Below, piece by piece: positions 37,611 through 50,162 of a stretch of 64,000 nucleotides of DNA; position 1 is the stretch's first letter; every line of letters starts with the position of its first letter. Source of the stretch: Bipolaris cookei. Lineage: Eukaryota; Ascomycota; Dothideomycetes; Pleosporales; Pleosporaceae. Location of the stretch: positions 1-64,000 of the forward strand of contig NRSV01000106.1 of the NCBI GenBank assembly GCA_002286855.1. Reading direction: 5' to 3'. Below the pieces are notes generated by a model. That model made no database searches. It was not told the origin of the DNA and worked only from the letters and a program-made list of their open reading frames with translations. The translations under genes and the position numbers were made by a program.

Positions 37611-39268
37611 CTATGAATTTCCGTTGTTATGTTTAGGTCTCGCACCACCTCTGACCTTTACTGGAAGCAATGGCAACAATGCGTACAATCCAAATATCAA
37701 AACAACCTGGGCAAGCCAAAACAACTGGCCCCCTAGGATATTGTACTTGACACTGATAGCGTATATACTAGTTGCGATAGCAGGAGCAACGGATCGAATA
37801 CCACACTGAGCCGCAATTGCAATAGCGTTCAGAGTCCCAAGAGTCTCAGGCGAGGGTGAAATGTCGTTGAGTGCAAGCTGTACAGAGGCTATTATGCGCA
37901 TTAGTGACGAAGATCGATTAATAGCATACTGGGTACTCACTGAATGCCATTGAAACCCCACTGAAAAATGCCAGCATCGGCGGCCCAGTGGCCCAGAAAA
38001 GGGTAGTCTTGCCATATCGCAGAAAGACGTTGTAAATCGGTATGGAGACGAAAAGAATAGGCCAAGCCAGCGCACATAGCCAAAGCAAACGACCAGTGCC
38101 GAAACGCTTGTGCAGTATCGGGAAGACTAGTAGGAGCCAAATAGCTTGAGACACCCCATTTAGCCCTGTAAATATGGCGATTAGGCCTGATGAGAAGCCA
38201 AGGCCGCCCATGTCCACGGGTGTGTATTGGGCAAGTGGAAACACAGCGGTAAAAGTGTACGCCAGAAGCATCACGTAATTGTAGATAAGAAGAACAGGTG
38301 TGACACCGGGGTGCTTGAGTAGCTCCCGAGTCGACATGCTGGACTTTGTGTTCTTCGCATCGCCGTGAGTATGCAGAGTTTCCTTTACAAACAACAGGGT
38401 AGCAACGGCTGCAGAAAAGCCAATTACCGCAATGACGACGTTTGGCAACGCGTAAGGATAGTCGTGCCAGAACTGCATCTTGCCAAAAGTCGAGGGGAAC
38501 TTGTCAGCTGGCCGCTCGAGCCCGCCACCTGTAGTCGTCTACTTAGCACATGATGAGCGTGAGCTAGTCTCTGTGTCACTTACCAATCAGCGGGCCTATA
38601 AAGATGCCCATATTGTTGGAGAATGCAAAGAAGCTAAAGGCGCGAGCTTGAGTGTGTTTGGTGCTGTTCTCAGAGAGCATGGCACGGACAGTAACAACAG
38701 TGCCAGCAAAGACGCCAGCAAAACATCTAAGCAACGCCAGCTGCCATATAGATTGGCTTAGACCAAATAGTAACGTAGCAATGGCCATCCCAAACAACGA
38801 TATAACCAGCACTGGCTTTCTCCCATACCGATCAGAAGCCTGGAAAGTGGATTAGCGGGGATGTTTTCTTGTACTAGTCAGTTACAAATCACCTACCTTG
38901 CCCCATAGAATCATGACACACATCTGAGTTGCACTGAATAGACTTTCAACCAGCCCAGAATAGAAACCAACATCCTCCTTGTCGACACCGCCAACTCTCT
39001 CAATCATGAAATTGATATAAGGAATGATTGAGAAGAAAGCAATAGGCCCTATACAGCCTGCGTAACACAACAGAAAGACTTGTAGTTTTGGAAGTGGGCG
39101 ATGGTCATCCTGATTCCTGTTCTCAATGCCTTCATTCTCGTAGGGCTGGTCCGAAATAGCTGAGCTCTCTACTATAGGTGCAGGCTCCACATACGACAAG
39201 AGGGGTGTATTCTCGTCAGCAGCGTTGATGGATGGTGGTCTACTGCGTATGCTAGGTGGTGGCAACAT
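37611..39268 (-). CDS. MFS transporter (ZIF/Ycr023c-like drug:H+ antiporter family)
   Basis: Four exons (39268-38897, 38839-38584, 38528-37941, 37888-37611) encode 497 aa with about 12 membrane segments. A long cytosolic N-terminus contains ENTPLLSYVEPAP, a common fungal MFS leader. The loop 2-3 signature is ILWGKASDRYGRKPVLVISL, fitting the G-x-x-x-D-R-x-G-R-R/K rule. LLRCFAGVFAGTVVTVRAML and the first half of the protein resemble the fungal relatives of plant ZIF transporters (yeast YCR023C). The substrate is unknown. It is located in a membrane, vacuolar or plasma. Its 5' end is 765 bp from the 3' end of actin on the same strand. Confidence 0.88.
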
Positions 39269-40033
39269 GGTTCAGGCGCGTGCCGAGTGCAGATAAAGCT
39301 TGGTAAACAGTTTAGTGGTTGGAAGAAGGCTGAATGATGCAGCGCTGGTTCACACGACCTATTCTAGAGCACGACAGGTTAGTAAATAGGGCAAGGCTTT
39401 GGGAAGAGAGCTTTGCGCACGGCAGTAAGCTTACAAGCGGGGACATACTGAATATGACAGGACACATTTAAGCTCTTGGTGAAGCAACGCGTTGCTTGGT
39501 AATCGACTAACGGCTCAAAAAAGCTACATATCCCTGCTAGCGCAGCGATGAACATCAAAAGTCACCAAACCAAGACACGTCAAAATAGCTGCTGCTCATC
39601 TTGGGTAAACTATGTGCATGGCAAGACGTCAGACTTTTAATAGGCAGTCTACAGGCGTATCATGTCAAATGCTGTTGCCCAGGGAAATGTCATCATGCCC
39701 ATAGGCTCATCAGAGCACATCACAAACATCACTTAAGCGTTACCCAGCTGTAAGGGATACAAAAGTGTTCATAGGCTCTAAGCTACAACCTTAAGATCCG
39801 CAATACACTTCATGTGTGAGCCCAAGCTGCTCCATAACTCAAACACCCAATCATTGACCCGCTGTGCTATTTTGTGGACAACCGACATGTGTGAAAACCA
39901 GGCATGACAGTGCGCCAAAGCGCAGATGTCTCCGCCTGTAGGCTTGTCATGATCTCGAGAACCGTACGCAGGAACACACTAGCAACAAAGACGTTAGCTG
40001 AAGAAACTGTTTGAGCGTATGATTATCTTTACC
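39269..40033. other. intergenic between actin 3' end and MFS promoter
   Basis: No ORF of note. It contains the actin 3' UTR and the promoter of the MFS gene. Confidence 0.5.
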
Positions 40034-41634
40034 TTAGAAGCACTTGCGGTGAACGATGGATGGACCGCTCTCGTCGTACTCCTGCTTTGAGATCCACATC
40101 TGCTGGAAGGTGGAGAGCGAAGCAAGAATGGAACCACCGATCCAGACGGAGTACTTGCGCTCGGGAGGAGCGATGATCTTGACCTTCATCGAGGATGGGG
40201 CGAGGGCAGTGATTTCCTTCTGCATGCGGTCGGAGATACCGGGGTACATAGTGGTACCACCAGACTAATTTTTTTCGTTAGCCGCTTGTTATCGTGATTG
40301 TATGCAGTGTAACGTACCATGACAATGTTGCCGTACAGGTCTTTCCTGACGTCGACATCGCACTTCATGATGGAGTTGAAAGTGGTGACGTGGATACCAC
40401 CGCTTTCAAGACCCAAGACAGAGGGCTGGAACAGAGCTTCGGGAGCACGGAAACGCTCGTTTCCAATGGTGATGACCTGACCGTCAGGAAGCTCGTAGGA
40501 CTTCTCCAAGCTGGACGACTGGCTGGCAGTCTGGATCTCCTGCTCGAAGTCGAGAGCGACGTAGCAGAGCTTCTCCTTGATGTCACGGACGATTTCTCGC
40601 TCGGCAGTGGTGGAGAAGGTGTAACCGCGCTCAGCCAAGATCTTCATGAGGTAGTCGGTCAAGTCACGACCAGCCATGTCGACACGGGAGATGGCGTGGG
40701 GAAGGGCGAAACCCTCGTAGATGGGGACAACGTGAGTGACACCGTCACCGGAGTCGAGAACGATACCGGTGGTACGTCCAGAGGCGTACAGAGACAGGAC
40801 GGCCTGGATAGAGACGTAGAAAGCGGGAGCATTGAAGGTCTCGAAAACAATCTGTGTCATCTTCTCACGGTTGGACTTGGGGTTGATGGGAGCCTCGGTG
40901 AGGAGGACGGGGTGCTCCTCAGGCGCGACACGCAGCTCGTTGTAGAAGGTGTGGTGCCATATCTTCTCCATGTCATCCCAGTTGGTAACGACACCGTGCT
41001 CAATGGGGTATCGCAGAGTCAGGATACCACGCTTTGACTGTGCCTCATCACCGACATATGAGTCCTTTTGGCCCATACCAATCATAATACTGGCGTCTTT
41101 GTCAGCTTGCGTATGAGGGGGAGATGGACACGGGGAGGTTAGTCGTACCCATGGTGACGCGGTCGGCCGACAATGGAAGCTGCAAAGCTGTCAGAATCGA
41201 GTTTTCACATCACACCCAGAGGCCACAGCGTGACGCTCTTGATGCAGCTGTTGGGGAGCAAGCCATGGATCGAGGTACTTACGGAAGACTGCTCGGGGCG
41301 CATCGTCACCGGCGAAACCGGCCTTGCACATACCCGAACTGTAGAATGTCAGCTCAAATCCATTTGTGTAACTGTAACCTCGCGCGCTGCTGTGGAGGCG
41401 GTGATGGGGGCTTTGGAGAGTGCTTGGGCGCTGGGCACAAGGGAAAGCCCCTCCACAGCAGGGATGGCAGGTGTTGGGTGTCTGGGATGCCAACTCACCC
41501 ATTGTCGATGACGAGAGCTGCGACTTCCTCTGTAGGGGGAGACGGATGTTAGCAGAGTTGATTGAGATAGATGCCACGGCCATTGAAGATGGGCATGGGC
41601 AGGGAGGTAGGGGTTCAGGTTGCTTACCCTCCAT
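40034..41634 (-). CDS. ACT1: Actin
   Basis: Six exons (41634-41628, 41529-41499, 41338-41283, 41179-41149, 41089-40318, 40264-40034) give exactly 375 aa, the standard length. Diagnostic segments: [76 protein letters not shown] (nucleotide cleft), [17 protein letters not shown] and the terminal SIVHRKCF. The first coding exon is only 7 nt and exons 2 and 4 only 31 nt each, so automated prediction could easily miss the true N-terminus. Actin forms the filaments used for polarised growth, endocytosis and cytokinesis. The start faces FES1, 1176 bp away. Confidence 0.97.
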
Positions 41635-42286
41635 GATGGTTGACTGATTAGGGTGAGATTAGAGTAAACGTAGAGCTGTGAAAGGGTGTGGATGTAGCGT
41701 CGCTGGAGCAATTGAGAGTTAGTAGAGGAAGCTGGGGGTGTAGCTACGGGGCCAGCAGCAGAGAGGACGCGGACAGTCGGGGGAGCTTACAAGTTCGGCG
41801 GCGGTGTTGAGGGTGAGGTTCTTGTGCGCGAGGCAAGAACTGGGTGTGCTAAATAAGCGGGTCGGCCTTGCCCAGATTTAGCGGGGTGGCAGGAGCACAG
41901 GAGCGAAGGAGAGCTTTGCACAGGCGGACAGGTACCAAAGGGGGATTGTGTATAATTCTAGTGACTGAGTGGCCAGCGTGGGCGAGCAGTACGGCCGCCA
42001 ACTTATAGACGGCGCCCGTCAACTCCAGGCTGCACAATTGATGCTTTTGGAGGTGGGTAGCAGCAGCGAGCAGCACACGCAAGCCGTTCCGCCACAGCAA
42101 ACGGGAGGTGTTGTCCACGCACGTCAACTGTACCAGACCGCCAGGCAGCGCTGCAAAGGGCTTGGCGCAGGGCGAGCATATCGACTCTCCACTACGCACT
42201 ACGTGTTCTCGACGGCATTGTGCTGGTAATGCACGCCCAAGTTGGGCATGGCAGACTCAGCAGCTCCCAGCCACCCAGCCATGCTG

Positions 42287-42302
42287 CAGCGCTGCAGCGC
42301 TG
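42287..42302. promoter_or_regulatory. 16-bp perfect palindrome in the actin/FES1 intergenic region
   Basis: CAGCGCTGCAGCGCTG equals its own reverse complement. It is followed at 42321-42341 by three direct GCCATCC repeats. The position between two divergent genes suggests a regulatory site, but no known factor motif was matched. Confidence 0.35.
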
Positions 42303-42810
42303 TGGTGCTGCCATTCTTCCGCCATCCGCCATCCGCCATCCGCGGCCTGCTCACCGCCAACTCGTCCTCTCGCCGCTCTCTCTCGCTCTGCCCCCGCCTA
42401 GCCCCGATCCGGACGTCACGTGCAATGAGGGGTACGGTGGGTCGGCCCAGTCCGCCCACCTGCGTACCTGGCCAAACGAGCAGACGCCGCCTCGCAGCCC
42501 CCTCAGTGGTCGTGCGTGCCATTGCATCAGTGTAAACGTCCATCTTGGTGCCAGACAGTCTTGCAAAGGCGCATCAAGACATGGCAAGACGTATCAAACT
42601 GCCTCGCGACACGTGCAGCGCCGTGCAAGGGCGCTGCTCGACTGCTGCAGTCCATCGAAGCCGCCCGAAGCTGCTGGCCCCATCGCAACGCCCCCGGCGT
42701 GATCAGCGTCATATGTCCTGCCAAAATTATTTCAACACCATAGCCCACAGCTAAACCCCAGCCCTCCACACAGACACTTCCACCCCAAATTCACACGCAC
42801 ATCCAACACC

Positions 42811-43495
42811 ATGAACGACCCCGGACTAAACAACCTCCTCAAGTGGGGCATCCAAAATTCCGAAGCCTCACGCACCGACGGAGCCGCCGCAGACCAGCGG
42901 CCCGCCCAGATCGATGTCGAGGCCCTGCAACGCCTCGTCACTGGCATGTCAGGCCCATCAGATGCGCAACTCATGCAGGAGAGCATGCAGGTCATCCAGA
43001 ATGAGGAAGCAGAACTCGAGCACAGGACGACTGCATTCGACAACTTCGAGCAGCTCATCGAAAACCTGGACAATGCAAACAATATCGAGAGCTTGGGCCT
43101 GTGGGTGCCACTTGTCGAACAGCTAGAGAACAAAGAATCCGAACTGAGATTCTACGCTGCATGGTGTTGCGGCACTGCTGTACAAAACAATGTCAGGACG
43201 CAAGAGCGAGTAAGTGGACCTTGACACACAACCCATTGTGCACAATATTAACAAGCTGCAGCTTCTTGTTGTCGGCGCTATTCCCACATTGGTTCGGATG
43301 GCCATTTTAGATGCCGACAAGAAAGTCCGCAAAAAGGCCATTTTCGCCCTATCCTCGTCGGTCCGAAACTTCCAGGCTGCACTCGATACCGCTCTGGAGC
43401 ATGTGCCCGCCGAACTCAAACCTCAAGAAAAGCTGGATGCTAACGACATGGAATCAGTAGATTTGCTGATCAACAAGCTGCGCGACAATGTATAG
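42811..43495 (+). CDS. FES1: Hsp70 nucleotide exchange factor Fes1
   Basis: Two exons (42811-43209, 43262-43495) encode 210 aa, the usual size. The N-terminal Fes1 segment MNDPGLNNLLKWGIQNSEAS is highly characteristic. Armadillo-type helices follow (ESLGLWVPLVEQLENKESEL, RFYAAWCCGTAVQNN, LLVVGAIPTLVRMAILDADK, VRKKAIFALSSSVRN). Fes1 releases ADP from cytosolic Hsp70 (Ssa) and directs misfolded proteins to degradation. The splice junction restores the continuous segment NNVRTQERLLVVGAIP. It is tail-to-tail with the PAC3 gene, with 235 bp between stops. Confidence 0.93.
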
Positions 43496-43730
43496 TGTCT
43501 AGGTCACGCATGATTTGCATTGGGCGGCGTTGCGGAACTACAATTGGGTTAGCATGGGAATGGCGCACCTGTGGGAAGACAGTTATGAAGCAGAAATCCA
43601 AAGGATCACTACCAAGGACATACCCGGGTTTTGGCAGTGAAGCGATTTGCTTCCAGGATATCATAGAAATCACGTCGAGCATTGTCAGGACTACTGGTCC
43701 AGACCGGAGTGGCTCAAAATATACGACACC

Positions 43731-44271
43731 TCATATTATTCTCAGGACCAGTTCAACCAGCTCGCTGAAAGCTCCTCTCCCGATCATACTCTTATCTAAA
43801 CCCATGCCCAACACTACCATCCTTGACTCTCGTTCGTCGCGTTGCTTGATTGCGCTAGCGACTTGGGTTGCAAGCGTTTGCCCAAGCGTGTCAAGTTCTG
43901 GTATAGTGCCGCCCAGTATAGTTGTCGCTGTTAGTTGGTGCATAGGCAAGAGGTCCGAATTTGGATCCTCCTCGTCGCGCTCGAGGTAAGAATTGGACGT
44001 AATTGAGGCATCCGTCGCAGTGATATCAAGCGGAACGTGTACCTGTATCGTTGTAGTTAGCAACTCTTGCTCTAGTATAGTCTAACATTTCTTTTTATAC
44101 CCAGTGCGCTAGTCGGCCTTGCTGCGTAACCGTGATGAGTATCTTGTCGGCAAAGCTGACGGCGGTTGCCGTCGTTTCTAGCCCATTTATGGTCACAGTC
44201 GCTGTCTTGGTGTGCGCGGGATAAGCCGCTGGTGTCACGATATAGTCGTCTGAATTGATTGCTGCCGGCAT
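43731..44271 (-). CDS. Proteasome assembly chaperone 3-like protein
   Basis: Two exons (44271-44101, 44042-43731) encode 160 aa. Exon 1 reads MPAAINSDDYIVTPAAYPAH and continues through TVTINGLETTATAVSFADKI to LITVTQQGRLAHW. Exon 2 continues VHVPLDITATDASITS and ends KSMIGRGAFSELVELVLRII. The ITVTQxGxLxxW core followed by a long helix and a conserved D-K-S motif matches the PAC3 family, which acts with PAC4 to dimerise and place alpha subunits during 20S proteasome assembly. The small beta-sandwich size also fits. It is divergent from DHR1 with only 180 bp between start codons. Confidence 0.75.
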
Positions 44272-44451
44272 ACTGCTATGAGGTGTGTCGCGCTGAAGTG
44301 GGGTGATGGCAAGAAGAAGAGTCGGCCCACCTGAATGCGTCGTCTGTTACTGGCCGCGGGAGTGATGCGGAGAGTCGACGCTAGCGTCTGATCCCCGCCA
44401 AAATTATTTCGGGCGCATGCGAGCAGACTTCGCCGCCATCACCTGCTCAGT
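44272..44451. promoter_or_regulatory. 180-bp divergent promoter with a 12-bp palindrome
   Basis: This short spacer must serve both the proteasome-chaperone gene (-) and the ribosome-biogenesis helicase gene (+). At 44377-44388 it holds GACGCTAGCGTC, a perfect palindrome, and near the DHR1 side GGGCGCATGCGAGC. No TATA box was seen, as usual for housekeeping genes. Confidence 0.55.
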
Positions 44452-47400
44452 ATGCCTAAGTTTGTACCCCGGCAGCGAAAGCACAAGGTCCTTGCCCGCC
44501 GCAAAAATGCTTCCGACCCAAGCAATGGCGTCGACGATGCAAATACGACCGAGATATTGCCTGCTGAGCAGCAGGAACGTAATGCGAAGAAGGCAGCGCT
44601 GAAGGAAGAGCTCACGCGCGAAGCGCAGGGCAAAATGTCTAACAAAAAAAAGAAGCGTCTCGACAAATACATTGTATGTCACTTTGCGCCCCAATTGCTT
44701 CGCACATACAAGCACGACTAACCCATTCAGGATACAAAACTCAAGAAAGAAGAAAGCCTCGAGCTGCTGAAAAAGCTTGCTACCCAGAAAGTCGACACTA
44801 CCTTATTCCAGAGTTCAAAGAAGCTCGGTCGAGGAGCGGATACAAAGAGAGAAGCTTTGAGGCGTGCGCTGGCCGAAAGCCGAGCTGGGATAGATGTGGT
44901 CAAGAATCAGGAATTGCTATTGGAGGAGCGTGAAATCAGAGACTTTGAGGACGACAGCTCAGACGAAGAAGAGCAGGCATCAGCACCTGTCTCTCACTCC
45001 GTATCCAAATCTACTGCACGGCAGGCCGCAGCAAAACCATCACATAAGAACGAGATACCACAAGAACGCGCGCAGTCACCGTCGCCATCTGAGCCGGAAA
45101 CCGATACCCGCCAGCCTACGCCCGAGATTTCTGTGGCACCGCGACAGACAAATGGTCTATTTGGAAATGGATTGAAGAGGCCTCTGGAATTGGACGATTC
45201 AGGCAAGCCAGTAATACAAGTTCGAAAGCGTCGCAAGGGCCAGACTACAAAACCAGTTGTAGTTGAAGAAGAAGTGGAATGGGAGGGTTTTAGTTCAGCC
45301 GAGGACAACGACAGCCAAATCGAGGAAGGCGATTCAGCAACCTCTAGCGCGGGGTCTGACGATGAAGGCTCCGATTCAGAGGAAGTTGACTCTTCGGGAT
45401 CAGAGCAAAGCGGATCAGAAGAGGATTCCGAAGACGAGAGCGGTGAAAGCGACACGAGTCTGGATGAAGACAGAAAGTTTGCAAAGAAGGAAAGAACATC
45501 AGCGTTTAAGGCTTGGGCAACACAGCAAAGAAACGAACAAGTAGGCTTCACTCCGACTAACCAACTCTCCTTCGCACCCACCCCAGCGAACTTCAAACCT
45601 CGAGCCCCCGAGCAAGATCCTCTACCTCCCGAACTCGAAACGAAAACGAAGACCGATGGTATCCGCAAAGCATTCAGCGTAAACGTCGATCGATCACCCG
45701 AAATACAAGAGTCTAGAATGCAGCTACCAATTGTGGCTGAAGAACAAAAGATTATGGAGGCGATACACAACAACGACGTGGTGGTAGTTTGGGGTTCCAC
45801 TGGTAGCGGTAAAACTACTCAAGTGCCGCAATTCCTTCTTGAGTCAGGGTACGGAGCAGCCGATGGACCAACACCGGGCATGATTGGGGTCACTCAACCT
45901 CGCCGTGTAGCCGCTGTCAGCATGGCAAAACGTGTTGGCGATGAGCTTGGAGAGCAAGGTTCTAAAGTGGCGTATCAGATCCGCTTTGACACAACCACAA
46001 GCGTCAAAACGGCTATCAAGTTCATGACTGATGGTGTCTTGCTACGAGAGATAACTCAAGACTTCGTCCTGACAAAATACTCCGCTATCGTCATTGATGA
46101 GGCCCACGAGCGTAGTGTCAACACCGACATTCTCATCGGCATGCTCAGCAGAATAGTTGATCTCCGAGCTCAGATGGTCAAAGAAGATTCCAAAAACAAG
46201 CCCCTGAAACTGATTATCATGTCGGCTACTCTGCGCATATCGGATTTCACAGAAAACAAGCGCTTGTTTAGAAGCGAACCTCCGCCGCTCATCAAGGCCG
46301 AAGGTCGCCAATATACCGTCGTGAACCACTTCGCGCGTCGAACGCAACGAGACTACGTCGAGGAAATGTACCGAAAAGTATGTAGGGGCCACCGAAAACT
46401 GCCTAAGGGCGGTATGCTCGTCTTTCTTACCGGTCAAAGCGAGATATCGCAGTTAGCGAAGCAGTTGAAGCAAGCCTTCCCATCTACCCAAGGCAAAGAG
46501 ATCAAAGCTGGCAAGGTTGTTGTTTCTCCAGCAGAAACACCGTTGGAAGTCGAGGACATTGAACTGGGCGCACCGACCAAGCCCACAGACTACGAAGACG
46601 ATGATGGTTCAGACTCTGAAGGTTCAATAATAATGGGTCTTGACGACGAGGACGACAAAGAATTTGAGATTGAAGATGAGAAGCCGGAAGAAACCGTCAT
46701 GAATGTTCACGTTCTGCCACTTTATTCACAGTTGCCTACTAATCAACAGCTACGCGTCTTCGAATCACCTCCAGATGGCTCTCGTCTCATCGTTCTCGCC
46801 ACAAATGTTGCGGAGACCAGTTTGACAATACCCGGTATCCGCTACGTCTTTGACTGTGGAAGGGCAAAGGAAAAGAAGTATGATCCCGTCACGGGCGTAC
46901 AAAGCTTTGAGGTCGGTTGGATCAGCAAGGCCAGTGCAAACCAGCGTTCTGGTCGTGCCGGCCGTACTGGGCCTGGTCACTGCTACCGCTTGTACTCCTC
47001 CGCGGTATTCGAACGTGATTTCCAAGAGTATGCTGCACCAGAAATATCAAGAACACCGCTAGAGGGCGTGGTGCTACAGTTGAAGAGTATGGGTGCTCCT
47101 GTTGTCAACTTCCCGTTCCCGACACCACCGGATCGCGGAAGCCTACAAAAGGCCGAGAACCTACTTTCGTACCTGGGTGCGCTGTCGATCGATGGAAAAG
47201 TCACCAAACTTGGCCATGAACTTTCTTTGTATCCCCTCAACCCACGGTTCGCTCGTATGGTTGCAATGGGTGTTGCGCAGAACCTTGTAGCCGAGACTAT
47301 CGCATTGGTGGCCGCCTTGTCAGTGCCAGAACTCATTATACCAGAGAACAAACTCGGACTGCGGGAACCCACCAAGGATCCCGATGCCACTCGCACTGAG

Positions 47401-48249
47401 CAAGACAACATCGAAGCCGAAGAGCGCTCACGACTACGGAAGGCTTACAACGCGGCACAAGCGAAGATGAGTATCAACGCGAAGCAAAGCGACTGCATCA
47501 AGCTCAGCAACGCAATTTGTGCCTACGCATATGAGCCCAACTCGCAAAGATTCTGCGAAGCCATGTTCCTCAACCCAAAAGCCATGAACGAAGCCAGTCA
47601 ACTCCGGCACCAACTCACCAACATCGTCCGCGCCCACCGACCAACAGCAATCGGAGGTTATGAAGCCAAACTACCAGCCCCATCCGAGCGCAACATCAAC
47701 ATCCTCACCCAAATCTGCGCAGCCGGCTTCATCGACCAAATCGCCATGCGCGCCGACCTCGCCCCGGTTCCTCCTGATCTACCCAGGAAACCCAAAACCG
47801 CCATCGACGTCCCCTACGTAACCCTCTTCTCCTCCTCCCAAACCGAGCGCTCCGATGACGATCCCCACTCCAAATATGTCTTCCTACACCCCTCCTCGCT
47901 CCTCGCACGCACACCGCCAGCAAAAATGCCGGGCTACATCATCTACTCGCACCTCCAACGCGCAGCGACATCCACCGTCCACGGCAGTAAAACACCAAAG
48001 ACGAGAATGCATCCCCTGACACCCGTTACGAGGCCGCAGATTATCAATATTGCGCTCAATACGCCATTGTTGCAGGCTAGCAAGCCCAAGGGAAAGATCG
48101 TGGATTTGTCAAAGGATAGGCGCGAGTGCGAGGTTGAGATGAGTCTTGTGGGGGAGAAGGGGACGCAGGGGTGGGGGTTGGGGATTAGGAAGGTTGTTCA
48201 GAAGAAGGAGGGGAATGGGCGGTATGTTATTGAGCGGATAGTTGGGTGA
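44452..48249 (+). CDS. ECM16: DEAH-box RNA helicase Dhr1/Ecm16 (DHX37-like)
   Basis: Two exons (44452-44673, 44731-48249) encode 1246 aa. A basic N-terminus (MPKFVPRQRKHKVLARRKNA) and KMSNKKKKRLDKYIDTKLKK are typical of Dhr1, followed by an acidic/Ser-rich stretch (about 150-260). The helicase core has motif I GSTGSGKTTQ (Lys435), Ia TQPRRVAAVSMAKRV, II DEAH (530-533), III MSATLRI, a Dhr1-type acidic insertion (DDEDDKEFEIEDEKPEE), motif V ATNVAETSLTIP and VI QRSGRAGRTGPGHCYRLY. HA2/OB-fold regions follow. The enzyme displaces U3 snoRNA from pre-rRNA during small-subunit maturation in the nucleolus. The exon 1 start gives the canonical MPKFVPRQRKHK. Confidence 0.93.
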
Positions 48250-48450
48250 GGGATGTTAAGTGGGATATGTGTCGATATGAAGTGTAGACTACTTCGATTG
48301 GACGATGCGTGCGGATCAGGTCTGAAGAGTTTTCCATTGTTATGTTTGTAGATACAGAGATGGTACATGGTATTGTACCTTACTATATGATGAAAAAGTA
48401 TTATCACGTTATTCTCCAACCCTTCCCTGTCCCTTCCAACCAACCCCCAT

Positions 48451-50162
48451 CTAATCTCTTGACACAGCCGTCTCAACAGCAACCTTCTCACTCTGCAAGA
48501 CACTAATTTCCTTCTCCACCTCCCCAATACTCCTCGCCTTCCCATCCTCCTTCCCACTCGCAATCCCCACACACCTATATTTCGCAAACTGCCTAGCACT
48601 CAGCCTAGCCTCGAACATCTCGTCAATCTCCTCCAGCGTCCGATTCTTGACTTCGGGCAAGAAGAAAAACACCCACGTTGCCGCGAGTGCGCACGACGGT
48701 GCCCAGATGAATCCGTACCTGGGACCCCAATTCATGGCTGCGGGATTGATAAAGTACGGAGCTGTGAATGTGGTGAGCCACGCGCCGACGAACCCGGCAC
48801 TGGCAGCTAGACCGAACGTGTGCGAGCGGAGGCGCTGGGTAGGCAGTTCACCGCCGGATAACCATGCGTATGTCGATATCATGCCGTTGTAGCTAAACAT
48901 GTATATAGCGGTTAGCCCAACGGTGACTTTCCCCGTGGCCTTGGCGTTAGGTGCCTTGTGATATACGACTGCGATAATGAGTTGCAAGATGCCGCAGATG
49001 AGGAGACCCGTCATGAGGAGGACTCTGCGGTTGCCGTAACGCACGACTATGAGCGAATTTGCGATGAAGGCGATTATGCTGATGGCGGAGAGGACGTTGG
49101 ACATTGCGAAGGGGTCGGTGACTTTTGCCATTTGGAGGAAGTATGCTTTGTATGCTGGAGGGTTGTTAGTATGAGGATTTCATATATGGCCGAGGCCTCT
49201 TGTTTATGGATGCTTACCGATAATGAACATGGAACCTGAGGCTGCTTGGAGGAGGACGGCAAAGACTGCGAGAAAGGTACGGCGTCGGTCAACGGGGTTA
49301 CTAAACATGTCGACCCATCCTATGCCGGAGCTTGTCTCTTTTTCCTTTTCAATTGCTGCAAGAATGGCGGAGGCCTCTGCGTGGGAATCATGGCTCTTTG
49401 GACGGAGCCACTCGAGCGCCTTGACGCCTTCTTCAAAGCGTCCCTGTAGTATGAGCCACCTGGGACTCTCTGGAATGAACCAGACGGTACAGAGGATGAT
49501 AATCGGGAAGATGTATATGAGTCCAAGGGGAATAAGGTAAGCGGATTTATCTGGGCGTTTGGCCGTAGCCCAGTCGACAATGGTTCCAATCAGTGTTCCA
49601 AATGAAACAAAGAAATTGAAGCCAGTGAGGAACACACCGCGCAGTTCAGCTGTGCTACTCTCTTGAAGGTAAAGTTGCGAAAAAGTCATAAAGTAGCCAT
49701 TCGCCAGGCCAATGATCAAACGTCCAGCGTAGAGCGCCCCAATGTTTTCCGTGGCCATCATCAAGACGTTGGCAATGCAACAGGTAACGCATGCTAGAGC
49801 GAGGCACATACGGCGACCGAAGCGAGTAGAAGGAACGCCAGCAGTAGCGGAGCTGATAAAAGCCCCAAGCGTCATGAGTGAGGAAATGAGCTGTTGTCTC
49901 TCTGTCTTGATATTCCATCCTGTGGGTGTCTTGTTTGTACGATAACCAAAAACCTAGACGGACGGTCAAGGACGAATTCTCTGGCAGACATTCTCTAGCA
50001 GTGATGTACCTCCAAAAATCCAATCATTGCTTGTAACCCTCCAATCATGCCAAAATCGAATCCGTACTGAAACGGGCTCAATATAACAATGCCACAGGCG
50101 ATGAACAAGTGCGTGTGGTCGCGCCATGTGTATCCATGATTATCGGACATAGTAACGGACAT
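48451..50162 (-). CDS. MFS sugar transporter
   Basis: Three exons (50162-50010, 49953-49218, 49154-48451) encode 530 aa with 12 predicted membrane segments. Motifs of the sugar porter family: FQYGFDFGMIGGLQAMIGFL in TM1, PSTRFGRRMCLALACVTC after TM2, GRLIIGLANGYFMTFSQLYL, WFIPESPRWLILQGR after TM6, WLSGGELPTQRLRSHTFGLA and FFFLPEVKNRTLEEIDEMFE at the end. It probably imports hexoses, alpha-glucosides or related substrates by proton symport; the exact sugar cannot be told. The first ATG is 50162, with a second in frame at 50150. It is tail-to-tail with DHR1 (201 bp). Confidence 0.9.

Noticed and set aside
40294..41037. 247-codon open frame antisense to actin
   Set aside because: Shadow of the biased actin coding sequence; Val/Gly/Asp-rich, no domain.
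44994..45800. 268-codon open frame antisense to DHR1
   Set aside because: Mirrors the acidic/Ser-rich repeat of the helicase N-terminus.
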